Below, piece after piece: positions 1 through 9,480 of a stretch of DNA of 64,000 bases. Below the pieces are notes generated by a model. The model saw only the letters and a list, made by a program, of their open reading frames with translations, made no database searches and had not been told where the DNA came from. Each line of letters begins with the position of its first letter. Position 1 is the stretch's first letter. Source of the DNA: Rutpela maculata (Eukaryota; Arthropoda; Insecta; Coleoptera; Cerambycidae). The stretch spans positions 66,357,965-66,421,964 of the forward strand of contig OW386293.2 of NCBI GenBank assembly GCA_936432065.2, read 5' to 3'. The position numbers and the translations under genes are program-made.

Positions 1-579
1 CTAGTTCAATTTTAAACGGAGTATTGGATGAACTTTGATTGGGATTTTTAGAATGTACAGTCGCTAACATCGAATCTTGGCACGATTCCCAAATCCTATC
101 CGCAATATCTATAATGTCCTTAATTTGCGTCTTGCCTGAGGCAGTAATTGCAATAAATATAGTTGCATTGACCTATAAAAATTGGATGGCCTGAGGTCTC
201 CCATGTGTGAGCCAGAAAGCAAATCATCAAGGCGTTTCTCTTCACTAGAGGTTAAACGCGAGATTAGAACGCTTTTTAAATTAGAGTATAAATCATTCTT
301 AGGTGGACTAGCAATTACATCATAAACATTATTAATTATCTCCAACGGTAAGGAAGCAATAACCTGGTCATATTTTCTTTTGTCATTGACAATCCTTGCG
401 ACAGTAAATTGAGATTCAATTTGTGCAAACCAGATTTCTGGTTTTGAAACCCAAAATGGTGGTAACTTGACAGACGTGACATATTGATGATGAGAAATAA
501 CTGTTGGATCTAGTGATTGATCAATGTCATTTGTCGGTTGTGCCATAATTAGTAAATTGAATGTTCTCTCTCTTAACAA
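1..579 (-). pseudogene. Ty3/gypsy Gag remnant, cut by window edge
   Basis: The minus strand reads a Gag-like protein from the ATG at about 552-554 (context with MAQPTND). It continues as one frame to about 109, and a second frame covers 1-175 after a frameshift or deletion near 160-175. It shares the block SSEEKRL(D/E)DLLSGS and the later ITAS(G/E)KT..IK block with the Gag at 61896-62552, so both are copies of one family. Gag packages element RNA into cytoplasmic particles. No zinc knuckle is reached before the window edge. The break and the missing pol make it a dead copy. Family assignment rests on similarity to the second copy, which is followed by protease, RT and integrase. Confidence 0.75.
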
Positions 580-1080
580 GGGAATATGAAATCAACCCAC
601 TTACCGTAAATAAAAAATTTAGTTCAAAATTAGATTCTGGATTCTGGTATATTTTCTTGAGTAATGGTTTAAGAATCCATAGAAAAATCCTTTAAAAATA
701 ACCTCTTCTTAATCACTGTATCTCCTTTTAATCCTTTAGAAAAATTTCTTGGAAAAGCAGTCTCTTCTTAAAAATATATTTTGTAACTTCTATTAATCCT
801 TTAGAAAAATTTCCTTTAAAAGCAATCTCTTCTCAATTTCTTTATGGTAAACATTTTATGTTTTCTGAATCGGTCCATATCCATTTAAAATTCCATAAAA
901 TATATCTTTGGATAAAATAATAATAATTCAGGACTTGTACCTTTTATTAATCTATTCTAATAGATTCAATTTCGGGGTGACTGTCTGCAGCAAAGGTTGA
1001 CGAATTCAATTTAGGGGTCACCAATTATGGTAGTATATCACGTCGGGGTCACCAATTATGGTAGTATATACCATAATAAA
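580..1080 (-). other. gypsy leader with duplicated primer-binding-like motif
   Basis: Read on minus, this is the untranslated leader of the Gag copy at 109-579. The motif TTGGTGACCCC with its flank occurs twice, at about 1014-1038 and 1045-1069, 31 bp apart. TGGTGACCCCGACGTGAT resembles the tRNA-primed start site next to a 5' LTR in many insect gypsy elements. No LTR was recognised in 1080-1230. Confidence 0.45.
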
Positions 1081-1232
1081 AATACATCATGATTAAAGAA
1101 CATATATTAAAATAAAAATAAAGTATTAATGTTCTCTTATAAAGAATATTTCATTATATTAATTAATTAATAAAATTGATGATGTTATAATATTTTTTTA
1201 AAATTGTTCTTGTTATTTTTTGTTTCTTCCAG

Positions 1233-1434
1233 TTCCATGGCAACTCCCACGCCTAATCTACAGTAAGCCAGTTGCTACAGTGGTCTTTGGAAGCAACATC
1301 GTTGCGAGTGGACAGAGCCATACTCCAAGCCAAAAGGAGACTGTTTATGGGATCCCGGCTCATCATACGTCCCTCATAAGCCGAAACATCATCGGTAGCT
1401 TCCAGCCCCATAGTCCTGCTGCAGCCAAAGTTAC
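1233..1434 (+). CDS. candidate internal exon of an unidentified gene
   Basis: A pyrimidine-rich acceptor (T-rich run then CTTCCAG, AG at 1231-1232) precedes a 202-bp block of about 50% GC in otherwise very AT-rich DNA. The block ends at a GTAAG donor (1435-1439). One plus-strand frame is open throughout (about 67 codons, containing PVATVVFGSNIVASGQS) and meets a stop only within the donor, as expected of an internal exon. Neighbouring exons were not found. I do not recognise the protein. The minus strand is also open across 1253-1507, so orientation rests on the splice signals. It could be a non-coding chance island. Confidence 0.35.
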
Positions 1435-2049
1435 GTAAGAATTTTATGGAAATTGTACTAAACTCAAAATTTTTGGTCAGAAGCAACCTATGTAAGAAAC
1501 CAGTCAAATTTGAATTTTTTTCTTAATTCCTTAACTTAAAAAAAAAACTTTGTGATTCTTTCAAGTTTTAAATTTAATTTTTTTTTTGAGTTTCGATTGT
1601 CAATCTTATCCAATTTTTTTAATTGTCGAACTTTTATCCTTAAGTAAACTTTCATAAACTTTGTACAGAAATTGTAAATATATTTTAAACTCATTTTTGT
1701 AATATACTGTTAAACTTGTAATACTTTGTGTTATTATTTCTGCTCTCCTGGTACTTAGGAACAGCTTACCTTAATTTTATTTTGTATCTTTCAAATTAAA
1801 TTAATTATTATCTATTACATGGAAATACGTTGGCATCCTAAAAGGCCCAGTACAACTAAATAAACATAAAAAAAACTTAAACCCACTGGCCCGCACTGAG
1901 CTAGAGCTGGAACTAGGTGAACACGCTTCTTGATTGGGGAATTGTTTAAAACCAACAAAGCGTGGCTGCCCGCCCATGTACTCTATTGTCGGTTAAAATA
2001 ATATTTTTTTCGTTTATCTCGCTCTATAACACAAAAATAGACAAACTGC
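1435..2049. other. AT-rich stretch without recognised features
   Basis: Homopolymer-rich AT sequence. If 1233-1434 is an exon, the first part is its downstream intron. A short block at about 1903-1925 (GCTGGAACTAGGT) recurs at about 44233-44245, suggesting a shared dispersed repeat. Nothing else was recognised. Confidence 0.4.
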
Positions 2050-2495
2050 GATGCGCAGTGGGCCTCCCCGAGTAATAAAGATACGCAGTGGGTTTTCTCG
2101 AGCACTACGGATGCGCAGAGGGTTTCCTCGGGTACTATGGATGCGTAGTGGATTTCTTCGAGTACTATATCCATAATACTGTGCAGTGCAGTGAGTTTCC
2201 TCGAATACTATGGATGCGCAGTGGGTTTCCCCGAGTACTATGGATGCGCAGTGGGTTTTCTCGTGTACTATGGATGTGCAGTGGGTTTCCCCATGTATTA
2301 AGGATGCGCAGTGGGTTTTATCCAGTACTATGGATACGCAGTGGGCCTCCTCGAGCACTACGGATGCGCAGTGGGTTTCCTCGAGCACTATGGATGCGCA
2401 GTGGATTTCCTCGAGTACTATGGATGCGCGGTGAATTTTCCCGAGCACTATGGATGCTCAGTAGGTTTCCTTAAATGCAATGAATGTGCAGTAGG
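2050..2495. repeat. 30-bp minisatellite, about 15 copies
   Basis: Tandem copies of a 30-bp unit of the form TACTATGGATGCGCAGTGGG plus TTTCCTCGAG. The units are imperfect, with one disrupted copy near 2165-2190. The period is a multiple of three, so several frames on both strands stay open, and the apparent proteins here are 10-residue repeats. I treat them as by-products of the repeat, not genes. Confidence 0.9.
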
Positions 2496-2510
2496 TTATT
2501 ATGTCCTAAT

Positions 2511-2570
2511 TCCACGCGGATGGAGTTCCACGCGGACGAAGTCGCGGGCATCAGCTAGTAAACGCTATAA
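2511..2570 (+). mobile_element. possible 3' end of an RTE-type non-LTR element
   Basis: Contains CGCGGACGAAGTCGCGGGC followed by ATCAGCTAGTA. From memory, a nearly identical block closes RTE-like retroelements in other insects. No coding remnant is attached, so only a terminal fragment is claimed. It directly abuts the 30-bp minisatellite. Confidence 0.3.
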
Positions 2571-2611
2571 AAAGTGAATTTGTCATAGTATAAATAGAAG
2601 TCTAGAAAAGT

Positions 2612-3313
2612 AAAACTAGTGGAAGCATTATACTCTTCGCCGATTTACTGAGCTTTTTATATAATTGTTACACATTCTATAGGATACTCTTCGCATTTTT
2701 CTTGTAAATAATGTTAGTTTTTGGATATTCTAAATTTTGTGATACCAACTTTGTTGTGAAAAAAAATATATATGAAAAAAAAATCACGATGTGAGGGATC
2801 GAACCCGGGACCCTTGCATGCCGCTACACCACCATTTCTTATTGCTAAAATTGTTAATGAGTGTAATATATACCATTAGAAAATTTATTGTGATTATTAG
2901 TAAAATGTATTAAAAAAAAATAGTGATAGGAAATAACATTTCGCAAGGTTTCTATTTATTACAAACCATAAAAAATGTAAAAAATATTTATTTAATTTTA
3001 AATTACTAATAACTTTTTTATTTACCAATCTATTTTGTTAAAAAATAGGGTTCTTCCTCTAGCTAAGTTGCTCTCCAAATTTCAATACAATCGGATTTTT
3101 CTTTCTTGAGTTATCGTGCTTACAAGAAACGTGACGGACGGACGGACGGACAGACGGACGGACAGACGGACGGACAGATGGACATTTTGAAAGTTTTTCA
3201 GAATTCGTTCACTAACATAACGATATAAATTTTTTTTCTCTACGAGCGATATTTACTGATTTAGAAATGTGCCGATCAAATACAATATACTCTTCGTTTT
3301 TGCGAAGAGTATA
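2612..3313 (-). mobile_element. Helentron/DINE-like element, copy A
   Basis: One of four copies (others 4621-6478, 50505-51242, 11820-12893). Plus-strand order: TATACTCTTCGC near the left end, a tRNA-like segment (minus, 2784-2850), a conserved AT block, a GACGGACA microsatellite (about 3130-3182), then ACATTTTGAAAGTT. It ends in a hairpin TATACTCTTCG-TTTTTG-CGAAGAGTATA (about 3285-3313). The hairpin arm repeats inversely at the other end. Subterminal inverted repeat, central tandem repeat and terminal hairpin are the layout of non-autonomous Helentrons (INE-1/DINE-1 type). No Rep/helicase is present. Superfamily is inferred from layout only. Confidence 0.55.
2784..2850 (-). other. tRNA-like segment in copy A
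   Basis: The minus strand has an A-box-like TGGTGTAGCGG and a B-box-like GGTTCGATCC spaced roughly as in a tRNA, but the arms do not form a full cloverleaf. It is a SINE-type Pol III promoter remnant, not a functional tRNA gene. Equivalent segments lie in copies B and C. Confidence 0.5.
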
Positions 3314-3389
3314 ATAATATAAACAAAAAATTAGGTAATTTTACTTCAACATCGTGGAAGTACAGTAGCCACAAAAAAAATTTCTTTTG

Positions 3390-3960
3390 TTCGAATAGGC
3401 CTAGAATGTCACGAAAGATTTAAGTTTGAGTTCAATAGAAATTCTGTCTGACAGTCTGTCTGTCGGTTGGTCGGTCTGTCTGTTACTTTTTTGTGCGCAC
3501 GATTACTCTGGAACGGTTTATGGTATTGACTTGAAATTTGGTACACCTACGTATTATAACGAGAACTTGAACTAGATTGTATTTTGATCTTATTCCATTG
3601 AAGGTTTGGGGGTAAATGAAGGATAAATAGGTAAAGCAAGCAAGTTAGAGTCCATAAAATTGTGATATAGAGTATGTATAAGAAGCCAAGGTCTCAAAAC
3701 AATTCCTTTGGCATTAGTCATGCCCACTATCTCCCTATCACCACTCTCACCTCATTATTAAAGGGGATGGAAGAAATAAAACTGTGATTTAGTGTATGCG
3801 CAAGTACTAAAGGCCTTCATTTATTTTTGCCATCAGCCACCCTCACTACCACCCCCACCGATAATTTGGATATGGAAGTAGTGATTCCTTAGGAAGCTGT
3901 TCTCATTAGTATGATCCTACTTGTATTATTATAAAATTCAGGTAGATGTAACTTTTAGGA
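3390..3960 (+). repeat. GTCTGTC microsatellite plus conserved block, second repeat family
   Basis: A short GTCTGTC array (about 3445-3483) is followed by GCGCACGATTAC and TTGACTTGAAATTTGG, then AT DNA with two diverged copies of a roughly 160-bp unit (about 3640-3960). The order is the same as in the Helentron-like copies, but the sequence differs outside the block. Boundaries are not resolved. Confidence 0.45.
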
Positions 3961-4344
3961 AAATAATTCAACTCTGTCCAATATTTTCTCAACAACAATT
4001 TTTATGAACAGTTTCAGTATAACGATGCCGTCAAAGGCGAAGTCTACAGATTATTGCATTGAAATTTAGATATTGCTGTATTTTAAGAATAATTATTACT
4101 TAATTGTTGTTGCATCAACAACAAAGTTGATTGATCAATAAATGAACAAAAAAATATGCCGTACGTGACGAATTAATTAAAATACAAAAATATTATTGGA
4201 AACAAACTCAATTTAAAAATCTTCTTCTTTTATTACAACGTATTGACAAACGTTCTGTAATCAATGCATTATTAAATAGCCTCTCTAGCCCGTCTGACGG
4301 AATACGATTTTGTGTTTGTAGAATCTTATCAAAGGTACAACACT
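3961..4344. other. AT-rich stretch, nothing recognised
   Basis: No open frame, terminal repeat or RNA-like structure was recognised. Confidence 0.4.
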
Positions 4345-4620
4345 GTTTATGTACAGGGTTATTCACTCCCTTTATTTCTATTATTGAAAATAGAGAAAAA
4401 AGTTTAGTATAAAAGTTGTAGGATCTTACTTATATTTTATTGAAACGTGATAAAAAAAAACAATATCATGTATAGGTCACGTGATACGAAATAAATATAT
4501 GTTTTTTAAATTAAACGCCCTATATATTATTGCATTAAGCGTTTTTTGACATTCAAAATGCAAATAAGCTGCTTTATTGCAAGATCATTGAGCCATGCAT
4601 GTCAAAACACAAGTGAAACA
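4345..4620 (+). repeat. terminal half of a TA-flanked element (inverse copy at 9481-9800)
   Basis: Starts after TA with CAGGGTTATTCACTCCC. It is repeated in opposite orientation at 9481-9800, where TTTCACTTGTGTTTTGACA matches TGTCAAAACACAAGTGAAA at the right end here. It has no coding capacity. It probably belongs to the same class of TA-inserting fold-back elements as its neighbours. Confidence 0.5.
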
Positions 4621-4778
4621 AAAACTAGTGGAAGCATTATACTCTTCGCCGATTTACTGAGCTTATTATATAATTGTTACACATTCTATAGGATACTCTT
4701 CGCAGTTTTCTTGTAAATAATGTTAGTTTTTGGACATTCTAAATTTTGTGATTCCAACTTTGTTGTGAAAAAAAAATA

Positions 4779-5236
4779 TACCGGGTGTCCAAAAAGTCTG
4801 GAAACGGTCAAATATCTCGAGAAATACACATTGGATCCAAAAAATAAAAAACACGTCCTTAATAATTTTAATGTCTTTTTCAAGAAAATAAACTAGTACT
4901 TTATTATTTTTCATTCTTCTGTAGAATTTTGTAGAAATTACGAAAAGAAATATTTTTGCGATTACAGCGCCATCTGTCACGAACCGAAAAAAACGTTTCA
5001 GACAAACTTGACGTAATTTTTGCCGTAGAATTCGATTCTGCAATAAAAAATAGTGGTACACGTTTAAGATTTTAAAGTTGCCCCCGCCTCCCTCAAGGGG
5101 TGGAGGTGAGGGGATCGCGCTTGGTATCATTGGATAGCCCTTTCAAAATTATTAGGGACCTTTTTTTTTCTTTTTTGGATCCAATGTGTATTTCTCGAGA
5201 TATTTGACGGTTTCGAGACTATTTGGACACCCTGTA
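4779..5236. mobile_element. TA-flanked MITE with about 65-bp inverted ends
   Basis: Flanked by TA on both sides. The left end CCGGGTGTCCAAAAAGTCTG pairs with the right end reading CAGGGTGTCCAAATAGTCTC, and the match continues through the CTCGAGAAATACACATTGG block to about 65 bp. TA duplication and CAGGGTGTCC-type ends fit Tc1/mariner-related non-autonomous elements. The GC-richer centre (about 5075-5120) has no usable frame. Confidence 0.8.
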
Positions 5237-5261
5237 TGAAAAAAAATGAAAAAAACATCCT

Positions 5262-5325
5262 GTCAAGGATTCGAACACGAGACCTTTGGATTGCCGGACA
5301 AAACTTTAACCATTGGACCATCATA
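5262..5325 (-). other. tRNA-like segment in copy B
   Basis: The minus strand carries an A-box-like TGGTCCAATGG and a B-box-like GTTCGAATCC. The anticodon-arm region differs from that of copy C while the two boxes are kept. Not a functional tRNA. Confidence 0.5.
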
Positions 5326-5443
5326 TATCACTAAAGAAATTGAATGTCTGTAGTATATATCATTCGAGTGTTATTAGATATATTATTGAAATATGTATAT
5401 TAGTATATTAGTATATTAGTAAAATGTATAAACAAAAAAAATA

Positions 5444-6149
5444 TACAGGGTGTCCCGAAACTCCCGCCTTCCCCTTTAGGTGCTAATTCTCCATGCAAAA
5501 ATAGTAAGAAAAGTTCCTATAAACATGTGTCCGGAAATGCTTCCTAAGGGAGCTACGGCCCTCTAAGGATGGCGCAAAAATACTTTTGCTAAGTATCTCG
5601 GAAATTATTTGGGACAACTTTATGAAACTTAGTCAACTTTTTTCGATTAATAAAGGTTATTGTTTTACGCCTACTTTGAAAAATAAATAATGCGCATTTA
5701 GCAAACGAATAACAATATTTCGGTTAGACCGCTTTTACTCGAAAACGGCTTGCCATATGGCTAATTGTAAAGAGGCTTTTTTTCATGCAGAATTAACCAG
5801 GGAATCATAATCAGGGATTAAAATACTAAAAATGTCAAATGGCAAAATTAATATGTATAAACAAAGAACACCGACCCCTCGTTTCTCCGCCCCTGGATAA
5901 AATTAATTTTGGCTAATACTATAAAACAATAACCTTTAATAATCGAAAAAAGTTAACCAAGTTTCATAAAGTTGTCCCAAATCATTTCCGAGATAATTAG
6001 TAAAAACACCTATTTTTGCGCCATTCTTAGAGAGCCGTAGCTCCCTTAGGAAGCATTTCCGGACACATGTTTATAGGAACTTTTCTTACTAATTTTGCAT
6101 GGAGAATTGGCACCTAAAGGGGAAGGCGGGAGTTTCGGGACACCCTGTA
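5444..6149. mobile_element. TA-flanked fold-back element with arms over 230 bp
   Basis: TA CAGGGTGTCCCGAAACTCCC at the left is mirrored by the right end GGGAGTTTCGGGACACCCTG TA. The arms match for at least 230 bp, including the CTCCATGCAAAA and GTGTCCGGAAATGC blocks, and a second inverted pair near 5620-5670 and 5920-5970 extends them. It has no coding capacity, and sits inside Helentron-like copy B. Confidence 0.85.
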
Positions 6150-6639
6150 TAGAGAATAAAATTTCGCAAGATTTCTATTTAGGTACAAATGACAAAAATT
6201 AAGAAAATATATATTTTTTTAATTTAAATGATTAATAACTTTTTTATTTACTGATTGATTTTTTTCAAAAACAATAGCTCTAGCTAACGCTAACTTACTT
6301 TCCAAATTTCAATACAATCGGACTTTTCTTTTTTTAGTTATCGTGCTTACAAGAAACGTGACGGATGGACAGACGGGCAGACGGACAGACGGACAGGCGG
6401 ACAGACGGACAGACGGACAGACGGACAGACGGACAGACGGACATTTTGAAAGTTGTTCAGAATTCGTTCACTAACATGATAATGATACATGATACGTGAT
6501 ACATGACGTTGCATTCGAATCGAGCTATGCCTAGTGTAAACACGTTTTTGAATGTTTATCGTCAAGAAAACGACGTAACGTTACCGCAAACGAGGAAGAT
6601 CTAGATATATTGTTATATTTTGAAAGTAAAAAAATAATT

Positions 6640-7115
6640 TATTATAAAAATAGATCGATACCTTATTTTAATATTTGTTTTAGAAAATTCGGTTAATATT
6701 TTATTAAATGTTTGTCGTGAAATGGGAAGAAGTTATTCCAAAATTCAAAGAACTTTAAAAAAGTATCAATATAGGCTTTACAAAATATTACCCGTCCAGG
6801 AACTGAATGAAGACCAAAAACGTAGAAGATTGGAGTTTGCTCAGATCATGCTCCATAAATTAAATGAAAATCCTGATTTTTTTTAAAGAAATTATGTGGA
6901 CAGATGAGTCAAGTTTGTCCACGGCGGGAGTTTTTAATAGAAAAAAGAGACGGAGAATAAAAGCCAAAGACAGAGAAAGGTCAAGCAAATAAAAAAATCG
7001 TGTAGAAAATCAATCCACGTTTGGTGCGGAATTTTTCAAAAAAAAGTAGTTGGGCCTATATTTTTTGACACGACAAACACATTTCGAAATAATTTTACCA
7101 GAGGTAGATCGTCTA
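6640..7115 (+). pseudogene. mariner-type transposase remnant
   Basis: Plus-strand frames joined by frameshifts give a decayed IS630/Tc1/mariner transposase. A helix-rich N-terminal part (LNEDQKRRRLEFAQIML) is followed by MWTDESSLSTAGVFNR, matching the first catalytic-aspartate region (TDEATFSTNGV) of the intact transposase at 29931-30977. Next comes VWCGIFQKKVVGPIFF. Stops and frameshifts after about 6884 kill it. The C-terminal part is missing. Confidence 0.7.
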
Positions 7116-7218
7116 ATTCAAGAATTCCCTATGGACGTATTGTCTCGTTCCAGCCATCTCAGACCTACCTTGCACTGACGAGAGCCAATAGCTCGAAACT
7201 GCAGTCTGCAAGTGGTAT

Positions 7219-7507
7219 GGGGTGGCTGGCACGAGAGCTCCTTTAAGTAGGAATAAGTCTTTCGGCTGGTGTCTGTTAAAATCGAAATTTTAGCGTTTTG
7301 TGGCAATACACAGTTATTGCACTTAACGCGGCCAGGCTTGTAATTCGTAATTCAGCTGCAGTCTGGTTTTTATTCCTTATATATTTAAGGAAACGTATAG
7401 AGGAGTTCGACAAAAATATTTCATTAGTAAATATAAAAGATGTATTAAATAATTCAAATATATGTATATTTACATCAAACTAATTTTATTATAGCATTAT
7501 CGCTATA
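7219..7507. repeat. direct repeat, short copy
   Basis: Starts GGGGTGGCTGGCACGA and ends TTATCGCTATA. It is repeated with the same ends at 7726-8328, which contains an extra palindromic insert and a further segment (GCTCGGCGGGGCATTAG). The two copies flank a transposase fragment. They may be LTR-like, but no TG...CA ends were found. Confidence 0.6.
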
Positions 7508-7514
7508 TGGCCAC

Positions 7515-7727
7515 CATCATTTTCAATGCAAAGCTCATAGCAAGTTTAGGAAAATATTGCAAATAGCGTTATTATAGTCTCTGTTTAAGTTGTTAATTTC
7601 TTCTTGAATTTTTGCTTTAATGGCCTGAGGATTCTGGTTATGAATATAATTGACTTTTTATTTTAAAAACCCCCATAAAAAGCTATCTAATGGCGTCAAA
7701 TCAGGGCTATTTGGTGGCCATCGGTGG
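7515..7727 (-). pseudogene. C-terminal fragment of a mariner-type transposase
   Basis: The minus strand reads RWPPNSPDLTPLDSFLWGFL, the third catalytic-aspartate region of IS630/Tc1/mariner transposases (compare WPPRSPDLTPMDFYFWG at 30 kb), followed by IHNQNPQAIKAKIQEEIN. There is an in-frame stop after GFLK and several more at the end. It lies in the opposite orientation to the remnant at 6640-7115, so the two are not halves of one gene. Confidence 0.7.
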
Positions 7728-8328
7728 GGTGGCTGGCACGAAAGCTCCTTTAAGTAGGAATAAGTCTTTCGGCTGGTGTCTATTAAAATCGAAATTTTAG
7801 CGTTTTGTGGCAATACACTTAACGCGGCCAGGCTTGTAATTCGTAATTCAGCGCTCGGCGGGGCATTAGTCCGGAGAATAGCTGTTGGCTGCAGTCTGGT
7901 TTTTATTCCTTATGTATTTAAGGAAACGTATAGAGGAGTTCGACAAAAATATTTCATTAGTAAATATTCTGCCCTCTAAAAGCATACCTACTAACATCTT
8001 TTATATATTTGATTTTTGTGTATCTAAAAGTATATTTTTATTTTTGTTATCCATTGTTTCTTCTTTTGTTTTTTCTCGACTCCATAGGAACTTCTCGTTT
8101 GCGAGTGAATGAGTCGCTATATACACGTATAGCGACTATAGCGACTCATTCACTCGCAAACGAGAAGTTCCTATGGAGTCGAGAAAAAACAAAAGAAGAA
8201 ACAATCGATAACAAAAATAATAATATACTTTTAGATACACAGAAATCAAATATATAAAAGATGTATTAAATAATTCAAATATACGTATATTTACATCAAA
8301 CTAATTTTATTATAGCATTATCGCTATA
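7726..8328. repeat. direct repeat, long copy
   Basis: Second copy of the unit at 7219-7507, with the same GGGGTGGCTGGCACGA start and TTATCGCTATA end, interrupted by the palindrome 7994-8264. It abuts and probably truncates the gypsy integrase remnant that begins at about 8350. Confidence 0.6.
7994..8264. repeat. snap-back palindrome, 128-bp arms
   Basis: The left arm 7994-8121 and right arm 8137-8264 are inverted copies with few mismatches, separated by 15 bp. The centre carries TATAGCGACTCATTCAC facing its complement. It has no TA flanks and no terminal motif, unlike the fold-back elements nearby, so it looks like an inverted duplication made in place. Confidence 0.85.
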
Positions 8329-8349
8329 AATTTAAACTTATAGCGATAA

Positions 8350-9064
8350 CTAACAAAAGTTTTGTAATGGATATGCGAAATTGGAGGAACAAATTTTAAA
8401 TTATTAAAATAAATGCGTAATTTGTCAAGGAAATAAGGGATATCTGGGGAATTATACGATTCAACGAAAAATTCGCCAGGTAAATAAAGAGTTTGACCAT
8501 ATATAAATTCAGCAGGTGAACATTGCAGATCTTCCTTGGGAGTTGCCCTAAATGCTAATAAAATGATGGGTAATTCATCTGTCCAATGTAATGTATTGGC
8601 TCTAGTTAACAAGGAAGTTTTAAGTGAGCGATGAAATCTTTCAATTCAAGTATTCCCTTATGGGTGATATGCAGTTGTACGTATTCTATGAAAACCTAAA
8701 AACTTTGCAAATTCATTAAATAATCTTGACTCGAATTGTACCCCTTGATCAGTCGTCACCGTCAAGGGAACACCGAATCGACAAACAAAATTTTGAAATA
8801 AAGTACGCGCAACTGTTTCTGCTGTGATGTCGCGAAGAGGGTACGCTTCCGGCCACCTAGTGAATCGTTCAATCACCGTAAGAATGGAGGTAATGGTCCT
8901 ACCAAATCTATATGGATGTGGTCGAATCTGCTTTTCGGGATGGTGAAGTTCCCAAGAGGACTTCGCGTATGTCGGCTGACTTTGACAGCCGACATACGCG
9001 AAGTCCTCTTGGGAACTTGACCACCCCGAAAAGCAGATTCGACCACATCCATAACTTTGAACAA
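8350..9064 (-). pseudogene. Ty3/gypsy integrase remnant
   Basis: Minus-strand frames give the integrase core in pieces. FDHIHIDLVGPLPP carries the first aspartate. TVTTDQGVQFES carries the second. LHWTDELPIILLAFRATPKE follows. The same blocks occur intact at 59452-60162, so this is the same family. It is broken by a stop near 8655, by the inverted duplication at 8911-9053 that removes the upstream zinc-binding part, and by a repeat at the 3' side near 8345. Integrase would splice element DNA into the genome in the nucleus; this copy cannot. Confidence 0.85.
8911..9053. repeat. snap-back palindrome inside integrase, 68-bp arms
   Basis: Arms 8911-8978 and 8986-9053 are inverted copies with two mismatches and a 7-bp spacer. 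Both arms are integrase coding sequence (the IPKSRFDHIHIDL region), so one arm is a reversed duplicate of the other. This turns the reading frame back on itself. Confidence 0.9.
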
Positions 9065-9480
9065 TAATCTTTATTGATTACTTATGTAGTATTATTTTAT
9101 TATAAAGAGTTTCCTCTTGCTTTGTTAAATCTGTTTTTTAATAAATTAAATATGAAGTTAATTCTAATATCATATTAATTATTTACACGTTATTATAGTT
9201 AGGTAATATATAATTTATATGTTGAAAATAGTCCTTTTCATACGTGAAAGCGTTTTCACATACTTTTAGCGTGCGTTGAAGATTTATCACACGCCATGTG
9301 AAATCAATAATTTTCAAGCGTAATTATTAATAGTGCGTAGTTAGTAGTAGCACTTTTCAAAGCAGTCGTAGAAAAAACTTTTCATTTTACTAGTGAATAA
9401 ACAACTATTTACGGAGTTAATAATGACGGTTTGAAATGTCAAAATTGAATAAAAAATAAAATAATTATTTTCGTGGCCTA
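9065..9480. other. AT-rich stretch, nothing recognised
   Basis: No open frame, terminal repeat or RNA-like fold was recognised. Confidence 0.4.

Larger units (their letters stand above)
4621..6478 (-). mobile_element. Helentron/DINE-like element, copy B, with two nested insertions
   Basis: The same start as copy A (AAACTAGTGGAAGC then ATACTCTTCGCCG), a tRNA-like segment (5262-5325 minus), the conserved block and a GGACAGAC microsatellite (about 6361-6440). It is interrupted by TA-flanked elements at 4779-5236 and 5444-6149. The 3' hairpin end is missing; similarity stops near 6478, so the copy is truncated. The two insertions are younger than this copy. Confidence 0.55.

Noticed and set aside
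2014..2448. 144-codon minus-strand open frame
   Set aside because: It is a reading of the 30-bp minisatellite; frames on both strands are open for the same reason.
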